Part shown: positions 12,701 through 23,049 of the stretch, piece by piece | Layout of the letters: the number at the start of each line of letters is the position of its first letter | Position numbering within the stretch: position 1 is the first letter of the stretch | Notes under the pieces: generated by a model | The model's input: only the letters and a program-made list of their open reading frames with translations | The model's database searches: none | Told to the model about the DNA's origin: nothing | Translations under genes and position numbers: made by a program | NCBI GenBank assembly: GCA_903813345.2 | Contig: CAIIXF020000008.1 | Span: 1,435,341 to 1,499,340, forward strand | Length of the DNA: 64,000 bases | Source of the DNA: Owenia fusiformis | Lineage: Eukaryota > Annelida > Polychaeta > Sabellida > Oweniidae | Direction: 5' to 3'

Positions 12701-15528
12701 TGGACTTGTTTAAAACCGTTAACTTCCTTAAAACCCATCTAAATTATGTTTTACATCTTAGTTCCATACTATAAAACCATAAATATCATCATAGAGGGAT
12801 GGATCTAGAAACTATAGGGGTCAGCCATGGCTATACCTGGAATTCATAAATTTGAAACCTTATATTTACAATTTTTCAAATTTTTGACTTGTTTAAAACC
12901 TTTAACTTCCTTAAAACCCATCTAAATTATGTTTTACATCTTAGTTCCATACTATAAAACCATAAATATCATCATAGAGGGATGGATCTAGAAACTATAG
13001 GGGTCAGCCATGGCTATACCTGGAATTCGTAAATTTGAAACCTTATATTTACAATTTTTCAAATTTTGGACTTGTTTAAAACCTTTAACTTCATTTAAAC
13101 CCATCTAAATTATGTTTTACATCTTAGTTTCACACTATAAAACCATAAATATCATCATAGAGGGATGGATCTAGAAGTTATAAGTGTCAGCTATAGTCAT
13201 ACACAAAATCCAGCTGTCAAAAATGTCAAATTTTTCGAAAAATCAACAATTTTTTTCTCAGCTCCTACCTCTTCCATGGCTTTGCATCTTTCAGGGTTTC
13301 TAACACTGCTATTGGGCACTTCACATGAATTTTTCCAACCTCTTACAGTGTCTAATTGAAAAGTTAGAATCAAAATAGTAAGAAAGTGAGTCACGAATTT
13401 GCCCCCTGGGGTACATACTTTGTACTAATTTTCAAATTCTTTAATATTTATAAGCATCAATTATACTGCAAGTGATTCATATATATAATATCTATGTATG
13501 TCACTTACAAACATCAAAATATCTAAGGTTATTTAGTGTGAACAATTTTTTCCCCAGGGTGGGGTGTTTTTGGGGGGTGGGGGGCTAACTCCTCAAAAAA
13601 AAGAACTTCCTACCACTCTGTGAAGCTATCACCTAAGTGGAAGTTTCATCCAAGACTCTCCCCTAACTGAAAACGCTGCCAAACCAACTATACACCATTT
13701 ATTGAGAATTTTCCTCCCCGCCCCTTGAGTACAAGCAAGTTGTCGATGAATACTCTTACTTAGCAGATTATCAAGAACTTCTTAAACAAAAAGCCCCATA
13801 CTTTCAAGCAAGTTTTCAGTGAACATTTCTCACATACCTTCATTGAGAAACCTGATGGGGTGGTATGTTTCGGCCACTCAAACGCTGTTGTGTGTATTCT
13901 AATACCAGACTCTATAAGAAGCACAGCTTTCTGATCCGGCCTAAAAAAGATTGTGAGAATATATTCAAGGAGCAATATGGATTTATCTGAAATAATTATG
14001 TACGACTTCTATGAAGCTCTATCAGATTATCTACTAATTATGCAAATTAGAACATAAAATCAGTTTTTGCTTACTTTTGTAATTTGATGAGATATGTTTT
14101 GTGGTCGACATCATACACATTATTCACTCTCATTCCTTGTAGCCTGTAAATCAACATAAAACTTTAACAATTCAGTTTAATTTGATTTGAGAAATCTGAC
14201 ATATTACGGAGTCATAGCTCAAAATATATCTGACTCAAAATATTTGCATCATGTACACCCTAATTCTTATTCCGATCATCCATCATTTAGAAGTGTTATG
14301 TATATGGAACTAAAAGTTTAAATCGATCAAGAGATGGTACTAGAGTATACTAAACTAAACTCAAAAACTAAAAAGTGCAATCGGAGAAGCCAATGATGAT
14401 TTTGAAAAGAACAGGGAGTTTACAAAGAGATTTCCAAGTAAACCCATGTAGATATTAAGTGAACTAAGTAAAATAAGAAATAAGAACATAACATTGTACT
14501 ACTTTTTTTTAGTATCTAGAGTCCATTTCACTGTTTAACTGCGTCAGTAAAAGCTAAAAAATAAGATATCAAAATGTCATTTTGCAATAATATATGGAAA
14601 AATATATTCCTAAGTATTGTACATGAATGACATTTGTATATCTTAGATTTGCTTCTAGTTTGGCTTATAAAGTGTGTGGCCTCTTATATTTGGATGCTTC
14701 TCTGCCATGTTATTTTCAATAAGATTAACATGGCTGAAATTCTTCAAATTACAAGACGTTACTCGAGTCTATAGCTTACAGCTAGATGTAACTTCATTGA
14801 TTTCGTATGTACTCGTATTTTGATTGTAAAAATTGCAACACACACCTAGAAATCATTTTTAATAAATTTTATAAATATTTTTAAGAATACTAATTATATT
14901 TAGGATGAAGCGTTGCTTGTCTGGATTTAGATATTTCAAAATTTCTTTTCGGAGTTTGACACATGGTGAAATTTTCTCGCTGTAGCTAAAAAATGGCTTC
15001 CGGTTCCGAACGTGAAAAATGGAGGAAACTTTGAAATTATTCTCGCTTAAAGAAATCAAATATATCAATAGATTCAGACGGAGATGTGTGCTGATGTTTC
15101 TCAAATCTATACATAGAGGTATATTTCATATTATTATGCCGTATTTACTGTGCGTGTGATACAATGATGTTTTACAATATTTACAATACCAAGGCAGCTC
15201 AATCTTTCTACTCAAAGCCGGAATATAGAGAAGGCTTCGGACCGAAGTAAACAAGACGGCACAGGCTTATTGCACGAAAAACTAAAAAATCTGAAATATA
15301 CAAATGTCATTCATGTACATTATGAATATACTTTTCCATATAGTATTGCACAATGGTCTCCCAATTTCTTATTTTTGCCGTTCTACTGACGCAATGAAGC
15401 AGTGAAATTGACTCTAGTCGATCTCAATGAAAAAGAAAATTAGGTAGAGTCTACAGTAAAATAGCTTACTTCTCTTGGATTTCTGTAACTACAGCCCTTA
15501 TGTCGATAGTACTAAAGCGTGTCTTCAT
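728..15528 (-). CDS. NEMF: NEMF, 5' part (15 exons; 3' end outside window)
   Basis: Nuclear export mediator factor (NFACT/Rqc2 family). It binds 60S subunits carrying stalled peptidyl-tRNA, recruits Listerin and adds C-terminal tails. Exons on the minus strand: 15470-15528, 14075-14143, 13838-13940, 7702-7827, 7270-7418, 6785-6852, 6254-6343, 5865-5938, 5438-5505, 2442-2580, 2153-2278, 1722-1882, 1336-1440, 1114-1177, 728-816. All have AG acceptors and GT donors, and the phases join to 1490 nt (496 codons plus 2 nt). The protein starts [14 protein letters not shown] and has [13 protein letters not shown] and [14 protein letters not shown]9, D96 and R97 match residues needed for tailing in yeast Rqc2. 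Exons 1-9 give the NFACT-N domain. Exons 10-11 and 14-15 are charged helices, probably the two coiled-coil arms. Exon 15 ends at KARKVYW, just before the expected NFACT-R domain. The linker in exon 13 is short and acidic. Start chosen because it matches the conserved family N-terminus. Confidence 0.96.
2581..3610. other. NEMF intron 9, left part, no gene seen
   Basis: AT-rich intron sequence. At 2610-2680 a stretch reading like 'acagtaaaacttgtatactg' followed by TCTAATCTGAACACCTCTC resembles decayed pogo/Tigger-type transposon sequence; similar wording recurs at 7080-7200 and 9450-9560. Nothing else is recognised. Confidence 0.4.
3611..3619 (+). promoter_or_regulatory. TATA box of nested lectin gene
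   Basis: TATATAAAA lies 88 nt upstream of the lectin ATG at 3707, which would place a transcription start near 3640 and leave a 5' leader of about 65 nt. It supports an independent promoter inside the NEMF intron. Inferred from motif and spacing. Confidence 0.5.
3707..4913 (+). CDS. Secreted F5/8 type C (fucolectin-like) lectin, nested gene
   Basis: Three exons, 3707-3785, 4409-4630 and 4717-4913, with GT-AG introns and matching phases, encode 165 residues. Residues 1-19 form a signal peptide ([13 protein letters not shown] core). The rest is one fucolectin/tachylectin-4/pentraxin-1 (FTP) type discoidin domain: [10 protein letters not shown] near the start, [26 protein letters not shown], then GRYVRIQ and [10 protein letters not shown] at the end. 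The length fits a single-domain lectin. Such proteins bind fucose or other glycans, often in innate immunity. One oddity is that the usual Arg of the WWRVDL segment is Met here, so fucose binding is uncertain. The gene lies entirely in NEMF intron 9 on the opposite strand, with its own TATA box and a polyadenylation signal at 5045-5050. Confidence 0.88.
5045..5050 (+). terminator. Polyadenylation signal of lectin gene
   Basis: AATAAA, 132 nt after the lectin stop codon, is the first canonical signal on the plus strand. It predicts a short 3' UTR that ends well before NEMF exon 9 (5438-5505), so the nested transcript need not overlap NEMF coding sequence. Confidence 0.5.
8600..9385 (+). repeat. 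183-bp tandem monomers, left arm of fold-back 1
   Basis: About four and a half head-to-tail copies. Successive occurrences of the same landmark are 183, 183 and about 175 bp apart. Copies differ by few bases except the last, which is more diverged and lacks a CCATCCCTCT block. Confidence 0.85.
10314..11105 (+). pseudogene. Decayed coding relic inside fold-back 1
   Basis: Fragments in shifting frames: residues [14 protein letters not shown] and [13 protein letters not shown], then KIDFILDS, stops, [46 protein letters not shown] and finally [10 protein letters not shown]. The order and wording recall an abundant, poorly characterised multi-copy protein family of marine invertebrate genomes (with HEEADTR-like and HALTGCD-like motifs), recognised from memory only. 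At least four stops or frameshifts make it non-functional. It may be cargo of the fold-back or an older insertion. Confidence 0.4.
11640..12306. mobile_element. Small inverted repeat in centre of fold-back 1
   Basis: 11640-11860 and 12010-12306 are imperfect inverted copies; for example 'gaggaggtgcatatgttagg' pairs with the complement of 'cctatcatatgcaccttctt', and GTTGTGTTTTGA pairs with TCAAAACACAAC. The total is about 665 bp with a ~150-bp loop. Its right end abuts the fold-back right arm. No clear target-site duplication was seen. Confidence 0.55.
12310..13195 (-). repeat. 183-bp tandem monomers, right arm of fold-back 1
   Basis: Mirror image of the left-arm array: about five copies in the opposite orientation, marked by repeated 'gccatggctatacctggaat' blocks. 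Middle copies are nearly identical to each other and to those of the left arm, and the inner ones are more diverged. Confidence 0.85.
14515..15417. mobile_element. Inverted-repeat element in NEMF intron 1
   Basis: Left arm 14515-14665 and right arm about 15270-15417 pair imperfectly: TTTCACTG with CAGTGAAA, CTGCGTCAGTA with TACTGACGCA, and a long shared block containing TACATGAATGACATTTGTAT. The ~600-bp interior has no ORF of note. It lies 53 bp from NEMF exon 1. Family not recognised. Confidence 0.65.
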
Positions 15529-15620
15529 TTTGAGCTACTATGACATGCGGAACTTATGTGTCAATAACAAAATATTGGCTAAAGATGAAAAAATGAAAAT
15601 AAAATCTTGTGAAATTTCAC

Positions 15621-15630
15621 ACTTCCGGTT
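15621..15630 (-). promoter_or_regulatory. ETS-type site upstream of NEMF
   Basis: On the minus strand this reads AACCGGAAGT, a good ETS/GABP consensus, about 95 nt upstream of the NEMF ATG. Such sites are typical of TATA-less housekeeping promoters. No TATA box was seen nearby. Its role is inferred from position and motif only. Confidence 0.4.
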
Positions 15631-15739
15631 CAAAACTGGCGACTTTTGTATGTCACGAAATAGAAATGACGATGTATGTAATATCACGAAATATATCTCC
15701 ACAGGTCTTCCTTCCAACTGGACTAAAATCTAAAAAAAC

Positions 15740-16784
15740 ACGTAATATTAACTGCTTTTCCAGGTTAAAGCTTTAATTACTTAATTAACTTACTTTAATT
15801 TAACTACTTTATTACTGAATATGCCAAGCTGTTACAATCTGATAGTAAAGTATTGTTAGCAGTGTAAGTTTCTAAATGAGACTGGGAAGCAATTGTAAAT
15901 ATGTTTGTTATGGAATACTTAAATTGTTATATACTTATTTACTGTATGTACGCCTTTATTTGGATGATGGTATAATAAATAAATTGAAATTGAAATTGGA
16001 CAAATTCAACATGCATGAATGCTAATCACTCGTGGCATAAAGGCGTGATGTGGGAGAGCGAAGATACATGTACATGTGTATAATTCGACACCAGGCATGC
16101 ATAATGTGATTAATGTCAAATACTACTGTTCTTATCGAGCGATTCCAAGGAATCCTACCTTAGGCATATCAGTTCATAACGGCATTCTGAGATCTATATA
16201 CTTTACATAGAAACTCCCTCCCACTTTCATTTGAACTAAGGGGAGATGCCAATCAACACACATCATAAAGAGTGACAAAGATGTCTTCTTTATGTAATTG
16301 AAGTAAGCCTACATTCTCCTGCTTTATGTGATGGATCAAAGAAAAATTAAGATGTAAGAAAAGAAACTTGGCATTGTTTTCATGGATATTTGGATAGTTA
16401 TTTCAAAGAGAAAATCTAAACATAATCACGATGGAAGTTGAAACATAATTATACACTGTTTTACTTTGACCACAAACTTTGTTTGGACTTTAAGATTGAA
16501 AATAGAAACCAATTGTCAAACATTTTTTGTTTGAAAAGGCATGATCGATTTCCTAATTTTACCCGGCGATGAAAGGGTTAATATCTAATTTTGCATTCAG
16601 AGAAAATTCAAATACAGATATTAGATTCTCAAAGTTGGCATGCTTGATGCAGAAGAGGTAATTTTAAAAATCACTAAGGAGAGCACTTCTAGAGGCTTTG
16701 CACAAAACACCACATAACTAACTGCTCGATTGCTTGATATTTTTGTTTATTACATTGAACAAGTTATTTTCAGAGAACTATTGA
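15740..16784. repeat. LINE 3' tail at 15880-16000; rest unassigned
   Basis: At about 15960-15999 the sequence ends in 'ggatgatggtataataaata' followed by repeats of ATTGAA, the type of short-repeat tail left by CR1/L2-type LINE 3' ends, here on the plus strand. Upstream sequence to about 15780 may belong to the same truncated copy. From 16000 to 16784 nothing is recognised. Confidence 0.4.
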
Positions 16785-16990
16785 CTAAACAATTTCAATT
16801 GCTGTATAACAAGTAGCAGATGTAAATGTTGCGAGATCATTTGGTCCAAGTTGGTGTGGATGTAAGGTACACCCAAACTTCGTGCCATGATGAACCAGCG
16901 CAGTAACAAACTCATATCAGCAGGAGATCCAAGACGTCATTTCCATTGTTCTTTCGGCAAAATCGCGTAGTAATCTACGGTGATCAGTCC
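16785..16990 (-). pseudogene. Relic of Ig-domain terminal exon
   Basis: On the minus strand it reads YEFVTALVHHG, GCTLHPHQLGPNDLATF and CYTAIEIV, then stop. This matches, position for position, the C-terminus of the Ig exon at 39784-40097 (EFFANIIHHN, CTLYPKKTGPGDLASF, CPTRIEIV stop). The frame breaks just upstream of YEF, and the conserved N-terminal half of the Ig domain cannot be followed. It is read as a broken paralogous copy. The Trp of the FWC element is Gly here. Confidence 0.6.
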
Positions 16991-17039
16991 ATTTAAATTT
17001 CACGCTTTTGAACGTCATGGTGTATACATGCATTTCTAA

Positions 17040-18300
17040 TCGATCATATCTCAGTCAATATTTACCATTATATTTACCATTATATTATAAATTTGATAAT
17101 TAATGAAAGCTTATAACCAGGGCATTACGTATGTGAATTTATTATTTTGGTCAGATAAAATACCAACCAGTTACGGGTGCTAAAGTTTTGACATATTTTT
17201 CATTAAAAATGCAGAAATGTGTATCATTTTCGCGGGTTAAATAGGCTATTAAAACAAGTCGGGTTAAAAAATGTTTTTCACTCATCATTTAGCCCACGTC
17301 GAGCTCTTTCCAATGGTATAATTGTTTTTTTCTGAAACCCCTGAAGACAAATTTCTGCCAACTTTCTGTAACGACGAGTGAAAAATCATGGTTTTTCCCG
17401 CAAACCAATGACGTCGTATTTCTCGATTTTTATACCAAGATTAGATTTGATACGCGTATCAAGGAGGATTGGAAGCCAGGGTTCCAACTCGATATTCTTT
17501 AATCTCCACGCATGCGTCATTTGCTATTCGTGTCTGTATAATTTGTACGACTGCATGGAGAATAACCCGATACTCTCCAACAAAGCTATCGCTAGGTGAT
17601 TGTTTTGCAGAATATCGGTGTTGCATTCTGGGAGCCAATCCTCCTTGCGCGTATGATATTTGTTCACGGTCATATCTCGGTCAATATTCGTCATTGAATG
17701 ATCATTTTTATAGTTAATGAAAGCTTATTACAAGGGCAATGCGCATATGGATAAGTTATTTCGACCCGATTAAATACCACCCAGCTACGGGTACAAACGT
17801 GTAAAACACATTTCACAGAAATTCACTGAAAATGCACAAATGTGTATCACATTCGCGCGTTAATCGGGCTATTAAATCTCGTTGAGTTAAAAAATGTTTT
17901 TCGCTCTACATTTAGCCCACAATGAGTTCTCTCCAATGGTATGATTGTTTTTTTCTGAAACCTCTGAAGACAAATTTCTGCCAACTTTCTGTAACGACGA
18001 GTGAAAAATCATGGTTTTTACCGCAAACCAATGACGACGTCGTATTTCTCGATTTTTAAACCAAGATTAGATTTGATACGCGTATGTATTTGTTCATGGC
18101 CATATCTCGGTCAATATGCATTAATGATTCAGTATGAATCTAATACAACATAAAAGAGTATCACAAGCACATCACATTGATGGACTTATTACATATGATC
18201 CGATGGAATGCAGCCAATAAAACCAGGTTACGTGTTACCGTTCTTCACACCAAATGCGTAAATTAAATGTGACTCGTTTTAGCGCATTAATTGAAGCATG
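17040..18300 (+). repeat. ~430-bp direct tandem repeat, two copies plus decayed third
   Basis: The landmark CATATCTC(A/G)GTCAATAT occurs at about 17045, 17666 and 18097. Removing the element at 17460-17647 plus one target duplication gives a unit of about 426-431 bp. Copies one and two share long identical blocks (for example 'ctgccaactttctgtaacga'). The third is diverged. No coding potential is evident. Confidence 0.75.
17460..17647. mobile_element. 188-bp MITE with 7-bp target duplication
   Basis: Ends CAAGGAGGATTGG and CCAATCCTCCTTG form terminal inverted repeats. CGCGTAT flanks both sides (17453-17459 and 17648-17654). The paralogous second tandem copy at about 18077-18090 carries the uninterrupted site, with a single CGCGTAT, so both borders are fixed. 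Non-coding. Confidence 0.88.
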
Positions 18301-18953
18301 GTTGGACATCAGTAAGAATTCTTTTCCAACTTTGAACAATTAAAGTCAAAATACCCGGCTTTTAATTTTACGTTGTGAGGTCGGGGGCCGTCTCTATTTC
18401 TCGATTTGTCGAATGAGGGAATTCATTGTATAAATGTGCAATCATTGCTCGCTCTGTATTTAAATCGATTTTATATCAAGACCGGACACCGGATATCACG
18501 ACGATGAATAAATATCCGAATTATAAGCGCATTATTTCGAAGGCATGTTTTATTCGAAAATGATCAGCTCACGTATACATATTCATTCATAGCATAATGA
18601 CCCCTGTTTAGTCTCGGATGAGCTGTGAATGCCTTCTATGCCCGGGAGTCAATTCAACAATTCTGCCGACGCCCCTAAGTCAACACGCTATTAAAAATCA
18701 TCCAATAAAACCGCTATCAGGCTATGCAGCTAAATTTTCGAAAACACTATCTCGACAGATTGGTTTTAAAAAAACATTGTACTGGTTTCAGCATTATGTT
18801 CCGAGGAGCCACTCACCTAATAGCCATAATTTGTAAATTGTGCATCCTCAGTCTGTCAGCCGCTTAGCGTATGGATCAGTGACGCTGACCGCATATTGCA
18901 CCTTTTATAATTTGTAGCAGTTTGCACAACGTCGACGTGCAACTAGTTGGTGC
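18090..18953. other. No gene recognised
   Basis: Beyond the decayed third tandem unit (to about 18300) this stretch contains short unrelated open frames only. Nothing supports a gene or an RNA. Confidence 0.5.
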
Positions 18954-19134
18954 AAGGAAGGTTGACTCCGAGAATTTCATATTTGGAATGTTTCGATAGG
19001 AAATAAGACCAAAATTCACGATCCAAATGTTGAAGTGAACAAATGGCGGCTGTTGGAATTCGAATTTTGAAGCACATTCCCATATATGAGACAGAATATG
19101 GATATTGCACTCTGGGAGGCAATCTTCCTTGCCC
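18954..19134. mobile_element. Second, diverged copy of the CAAGGAGGATTGG MITE
   Basis: Starts CAAGGAAGGTTGAC and ends GGGAGGCAATCTTCCTTG, 181 bp. Size and termini match the 17460-17647 element. The inner right end shares GATATTGCACTCTGGGAG-like wording with that copy. No target duplication can be read. Confidence 0.65.
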
Positions 19135-19245
19135 TTAGGAAAATCAATAGTTCATCGACTTTATTTATTTAATAATTGAAAGGAAGTGAAGTTAACGAAA
19201 TATTCGAATACAATACATACTGCCGAAAAAGCACATTTATTTCGT

Positions 19246-19489
19246 GGGTATTTAAAGGACCGCGAGTTGTTTGTAGAATGAATCTAGGGAGCTTGTTCAT
19301 GCATTCCACTTGTGTTTTTCATCTAAAAAACATCAATACACTTTAAAACACTATGTAACAATACTTGGGTGTTAATCCATAGATAAAACTTGAAAATGAG
19401 ATATTTTTGATGATTATATGGTGCAATCTTAAAGTCAATTAAATGTTTTAAAGTGTATCATTCTACAAACAACTCACGGTCCTTTACCC
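19246..19489. mobile_element. 244-bp hairpin MITE
   Basis: The left end GGGTATTTAAAGGACCGCGA, continuing through GTTGTTTGTAGAATGA, pairs with the right end TCATTCTACAAACAACTC followed by ACGGTCCTTTACCC. Secondary pairing continues inside around ACACTTTAAAAC and GTTTTAAAGTGT. Non-coding, family unknown. Confidence 0.75.
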
Positions 19490-20249
19490 TACAAAACTCC
19501 CCTACCCTTCCGTGTTTTCCTGAGGTTTTCACGAACCTTCCCTGTTCCACCTAACAAGACTCTTTTCCCCCATTGCTATACCCGTATACTGGTATACTGC
19601 CCATAGATCTGTGCACAGGAGTTTCACACGGAAAATGAACTTATTTTAGGAAATATTGTGGAAAAAATTATACGTAGCAAATAATTTCTCAACAATATAG
19701 GCTGAACGTTGAATGCAATTATTCATTTATTTCATTTCATCAATACTAGTAATCATAAAATCATGACGCTGACATGCCAGCATGCTGACATGGTTTTAAT
19801 TCTAAAAATTAAGATAAAGTGCAGTTATATAGTACCAAATAATATTCATTCATAATATGCTAGGCTATGGAACAAATACTCAGTAATATGTCTTTTGTGG
19901 AGATCAATTCTGAAAAAGAGGGGTGGACCCCCAGAGCTTTAGCGATGACTGATATATTAGTCTCCTGCCTACCACCTACCATGAGTCTGGGTATCGACTT
20001 AGAAAATATTGAAAATTGTAATGTCTGATAAACCAACTCAATCACACATATAATTAAACTTCAATATCTTATCCTTCTATTCTGAGATTACAAAAATATC
20101 AATTTGTATCACAATTGATGAAGAATATTGGCACCAAAGACAAATCAATGGCAAATATTAAATGAATTATTTATACAAAAACTTTGAAACATATCCTCCA
20201 AAATATTGCGTACTTTCTTTGTATAGACATTGAATGGTATTTCTGGATA
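19490..20249. other. No gene recognised
   Basis: AT-rich sequence without long frames, splice-supported exons or strong repeats. It ends at the left terminus of fold-back 2. Confidence 0.5.
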
Positions 20250-20772
20250 TAGTGCTGTCCCCAGCTCCGATTTCGGTGATCGGCTAGTAAAAAAGGTTTG
20301 AGGGTATCATTTTGTTCCAGACACTCTCTAGAGTAAATTATCCTAACTTGAGTAAAAATGTGTGGTAAGTAAATTCGCTATGGGCAGTTAAAGAGGCGCC
20401 ATCTATTCATTTTAAAACAGGGGGTAGGGGTATAAAATAATTTTTTACACATCTTAATAGTAAAATGACATTGAAATACTAATAAAATCTTATCAAAAAC
20501 ATTATTTACAATCAGTATGAATTTTTTTGTGTGAATTAGGGTGAAAATAAGGGCATATTTTGAAATTCACTACAGGGGCGCCACCTATTTTCATACTTCT
20601 ACCACGTGTAATAACTTATTTTAGATTCGTTAAGGTACGAAATGTACTGAAAAAATTCATTCTGAAGGACCTTTATATGTTCATACCACATACTTAAAAT
20701 TGGATCAATAGCTTTTGTACCTGGGGAGAAAAAAATTCTTGAAATTTAAAATTGTGGCATCATGCAGGATAG

Positions 20773-22030
20773 GGGTGACCATATCTCACATGATTAACTT
20801 CCAAAATATGGAGCATATGTATCTCAATTGTACTCAAAATGGTGCATGTACTCTTGCTTTGTCATAATATTACTAATAAGAAGTAGAAAAATGATTGTAC
20901 AATTTTAAAAAATATTAATTCTCATTTTGGCTTCTGACGTCCCAGGGGTGACCATATCTCACCTTAATAACTTCCAAAATATGGGGCATATGTATCTCAA
21001 TTGTGCTCAAAATGGTGTATGTACTCTTGCTATGTCATAATATTACTAATAAGAAGTAGAAAAATGATTGTACATTTTAAAAAATATTAATTCTCATTTT
21101 GGCTTCTGACATTCCAGGGGTGACCATATCTCACCTTAATAACTTCCAAAATATTGAGCATTTGTATCTCAAATATACTCAAAATGGTGTATGTACTCTT
21201 GCTTTGTCATAATATTACTAATAAGAAGTAGAAAAATGATTGTACAATTTAAAAAATATTAATTCTCATTTTGGCTTCTGACGTTCCAGGGGTGACCATA
21301 TCTCACCTTAATAACTTCCAAAATATGGAGCATATGTATCTCAAATGTGCTCAAAATGGTGTATATAGTCTTGCCTTGTCATAATATTACTTATAAGATG
21401 TAGAGAAATGATTGTACATTTTAAAAATATTAATCTTCATTTTAGCTTCCGACGTTCCAGGGATGACCACTGACCATATCTCACCTTAATAACTTCCAAA
21501 ATATGTAACATTTGTATCTCAAATGTACTCAAAATTGTGTATATAGTCGTGTCTTGTCATGATATTACTAATAAGATGTAGGAAAATGATTGCACATTTT
21601 TTAAAAAATATTAATTCTCAATTTGGCTTCTGACGTCCCAGGTCTGACCATATCTCACCTTAATAACTTCCAAAATATGGAGCATATGTATCTCAAATGT
21701 ACTCAAAATGGTGTATGTACTCTTGCTTTGTCATAATATTATACTAATAAGAAGATTATACATTCAAAAAATTTTAATTTTAGCTTCTGACATCCCTCAA
21801 TAACTTCTAAAATTATGTAACATATACAACTCAAATATACCAAAAATGGGGCATATGGTCTTGCTTTGTCATAATATTATTCATGAGATGTAGAAAAAAT
21901 TATTAGACCTTTTGTGAATTGAAATTTTCATTTTAGCATCCGAATCTGACATCCCAGGGGCAACTATATCTCACCTTGATATAACTCTCACGATATGCAA
22001 CATATGCATCTCAAATGCGTGCCCAAAATG
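20773..22030 (+). repeat. ~173-bp tandem monomers, left arm of fold-back 2
   Basis: The landmark CTTCCAAAAT recurs at spacings of about 172, 172, 173, 177 and 175 bp from 20799 onward, then decays (truncated copies near 21809 and 21990). Each unit contains GTGACCATATCTCACCTTAA, CATAATATTACTAATAAGA and GGCTTCTGACGTCCCAGG. Confidence 0.9.
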
Positions 22031-23049
22031 GTATAAATATAGTCTTGTTTTGTCATATTTATTGAGATTCATGAAATCAGAAGTTCAGAATTTATGGATT
22101 GGACTGTCTCCCCTGCAGGCTTCAGCTATATATAGTCCAGAGACATTAAGATCTACTTTCAAATATTTGCATCTTCTCCCCAAACACTCCTTATATTACA
22201 GGAACAATGGACGATAAGTCTTTTGCATGCCTTGGATGCAACATCTTTTGTATACTGGTAGCCTATCAGTAGTGTGAGTAGCCTAGCCTCATTTACCAAA
22301 ATTGGCCCCTTAACCCCAAATCTGACCCGAAATTTTGAAAATATCCTGAAAAATTAGGCCTAAAAGGCGCATTTATGCCCAAACATACACCAAACTGTCC
22401 CACTGCTAAATTACAAGGGCGATAAGTCGCTTCTAATCCTGATTGACATTCTCTAGTTTGCATGGTTTGTCATGTTGTGCTATATTGTTATTGCCCAATC
22501 TCAACAGTTGTATTCACTGTATGGCCTACCGTGCCAAGAATAATGCAATTGTTCCAAAAGCTAAGCTCTTCTTTGGGACCCTAGAAGTGTGGGACATCAC
22601 AATCATAGATTAATATTTCATTACAATCAATGTATGTTGTATGACAAACATGCAAACTAGTGAATGTTAATGTGGCTAGAAAGATTTATCATTACAAAGA
22701 GCTCCTTTTCCCGTATTTTACATACTCAAAATCCCTTAATTCAGTGTATAATCCAAGGTGCATATATTGCAGGCCACAGGATAACATATTAACACCTTAC
22801 ATTAGCAGTTGCCATTACTTCATGAATGGAGTAAAGTACTCCCACTATTGACAGGCTAAAAGGATTCCTGTATGGATTACAAAAGATGTTGGATCCAAGG
22901 TATGCAAGGGAATAATCTCATCCATTGTACTTGTAAAGGGTGTTTGGGGAGCAGATGCAAATATTTGAAAGCAGATATTATTTGCCCTGAATTATATGTA
23001 GCTGTAGAGGAGACAGTCAAAATCCATTGATTCTGAACTGTTGATTTTA

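Larger units (their letters stand above)
8062..13731. mobile_element. Giant fold-back element 1 with tandem-repeat arms
   Basis: A 5.67-kb inverted repeat filling most of NEMF intron 3. The outer ends read TACTCAAGGGGCGGGGAGG and its complement. The left arm (8062 to about 9385) and right arm (about 12310-13731) each have a unique outer block of about 540 bp, followed inward by four to five tandem copies of a ~183-bp monomer (for example CATGGCTGAC at 8781 and 8964, and the matching CACGGCTGAC at 9147). The monomers run in opposite directions in the two arms. The centre (9386-12309) holds a decayed coding relic and a smaller inverted repeat. No transposase is seen. The terminal 330 bp recurs alone at 55222-56555, which confirms the terminus. 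An imperfect ~53-bp direct repeat flanks the element (8009-8061 and 13748-13801). Confidence 0.8.

Noticed and set aside
17378-17717. Overlapping 73- and 82-codon frames
   Set aside because: They cross the borders of the 188-bp MITE, which is inserted sequence, so they cannot be a conserved gene.
19860-20045. 61-codon minus-strand frame with an internal GTAGGT donor-like site
   Set aside because: No acceptor-bounded partner exon and no recognisable product.
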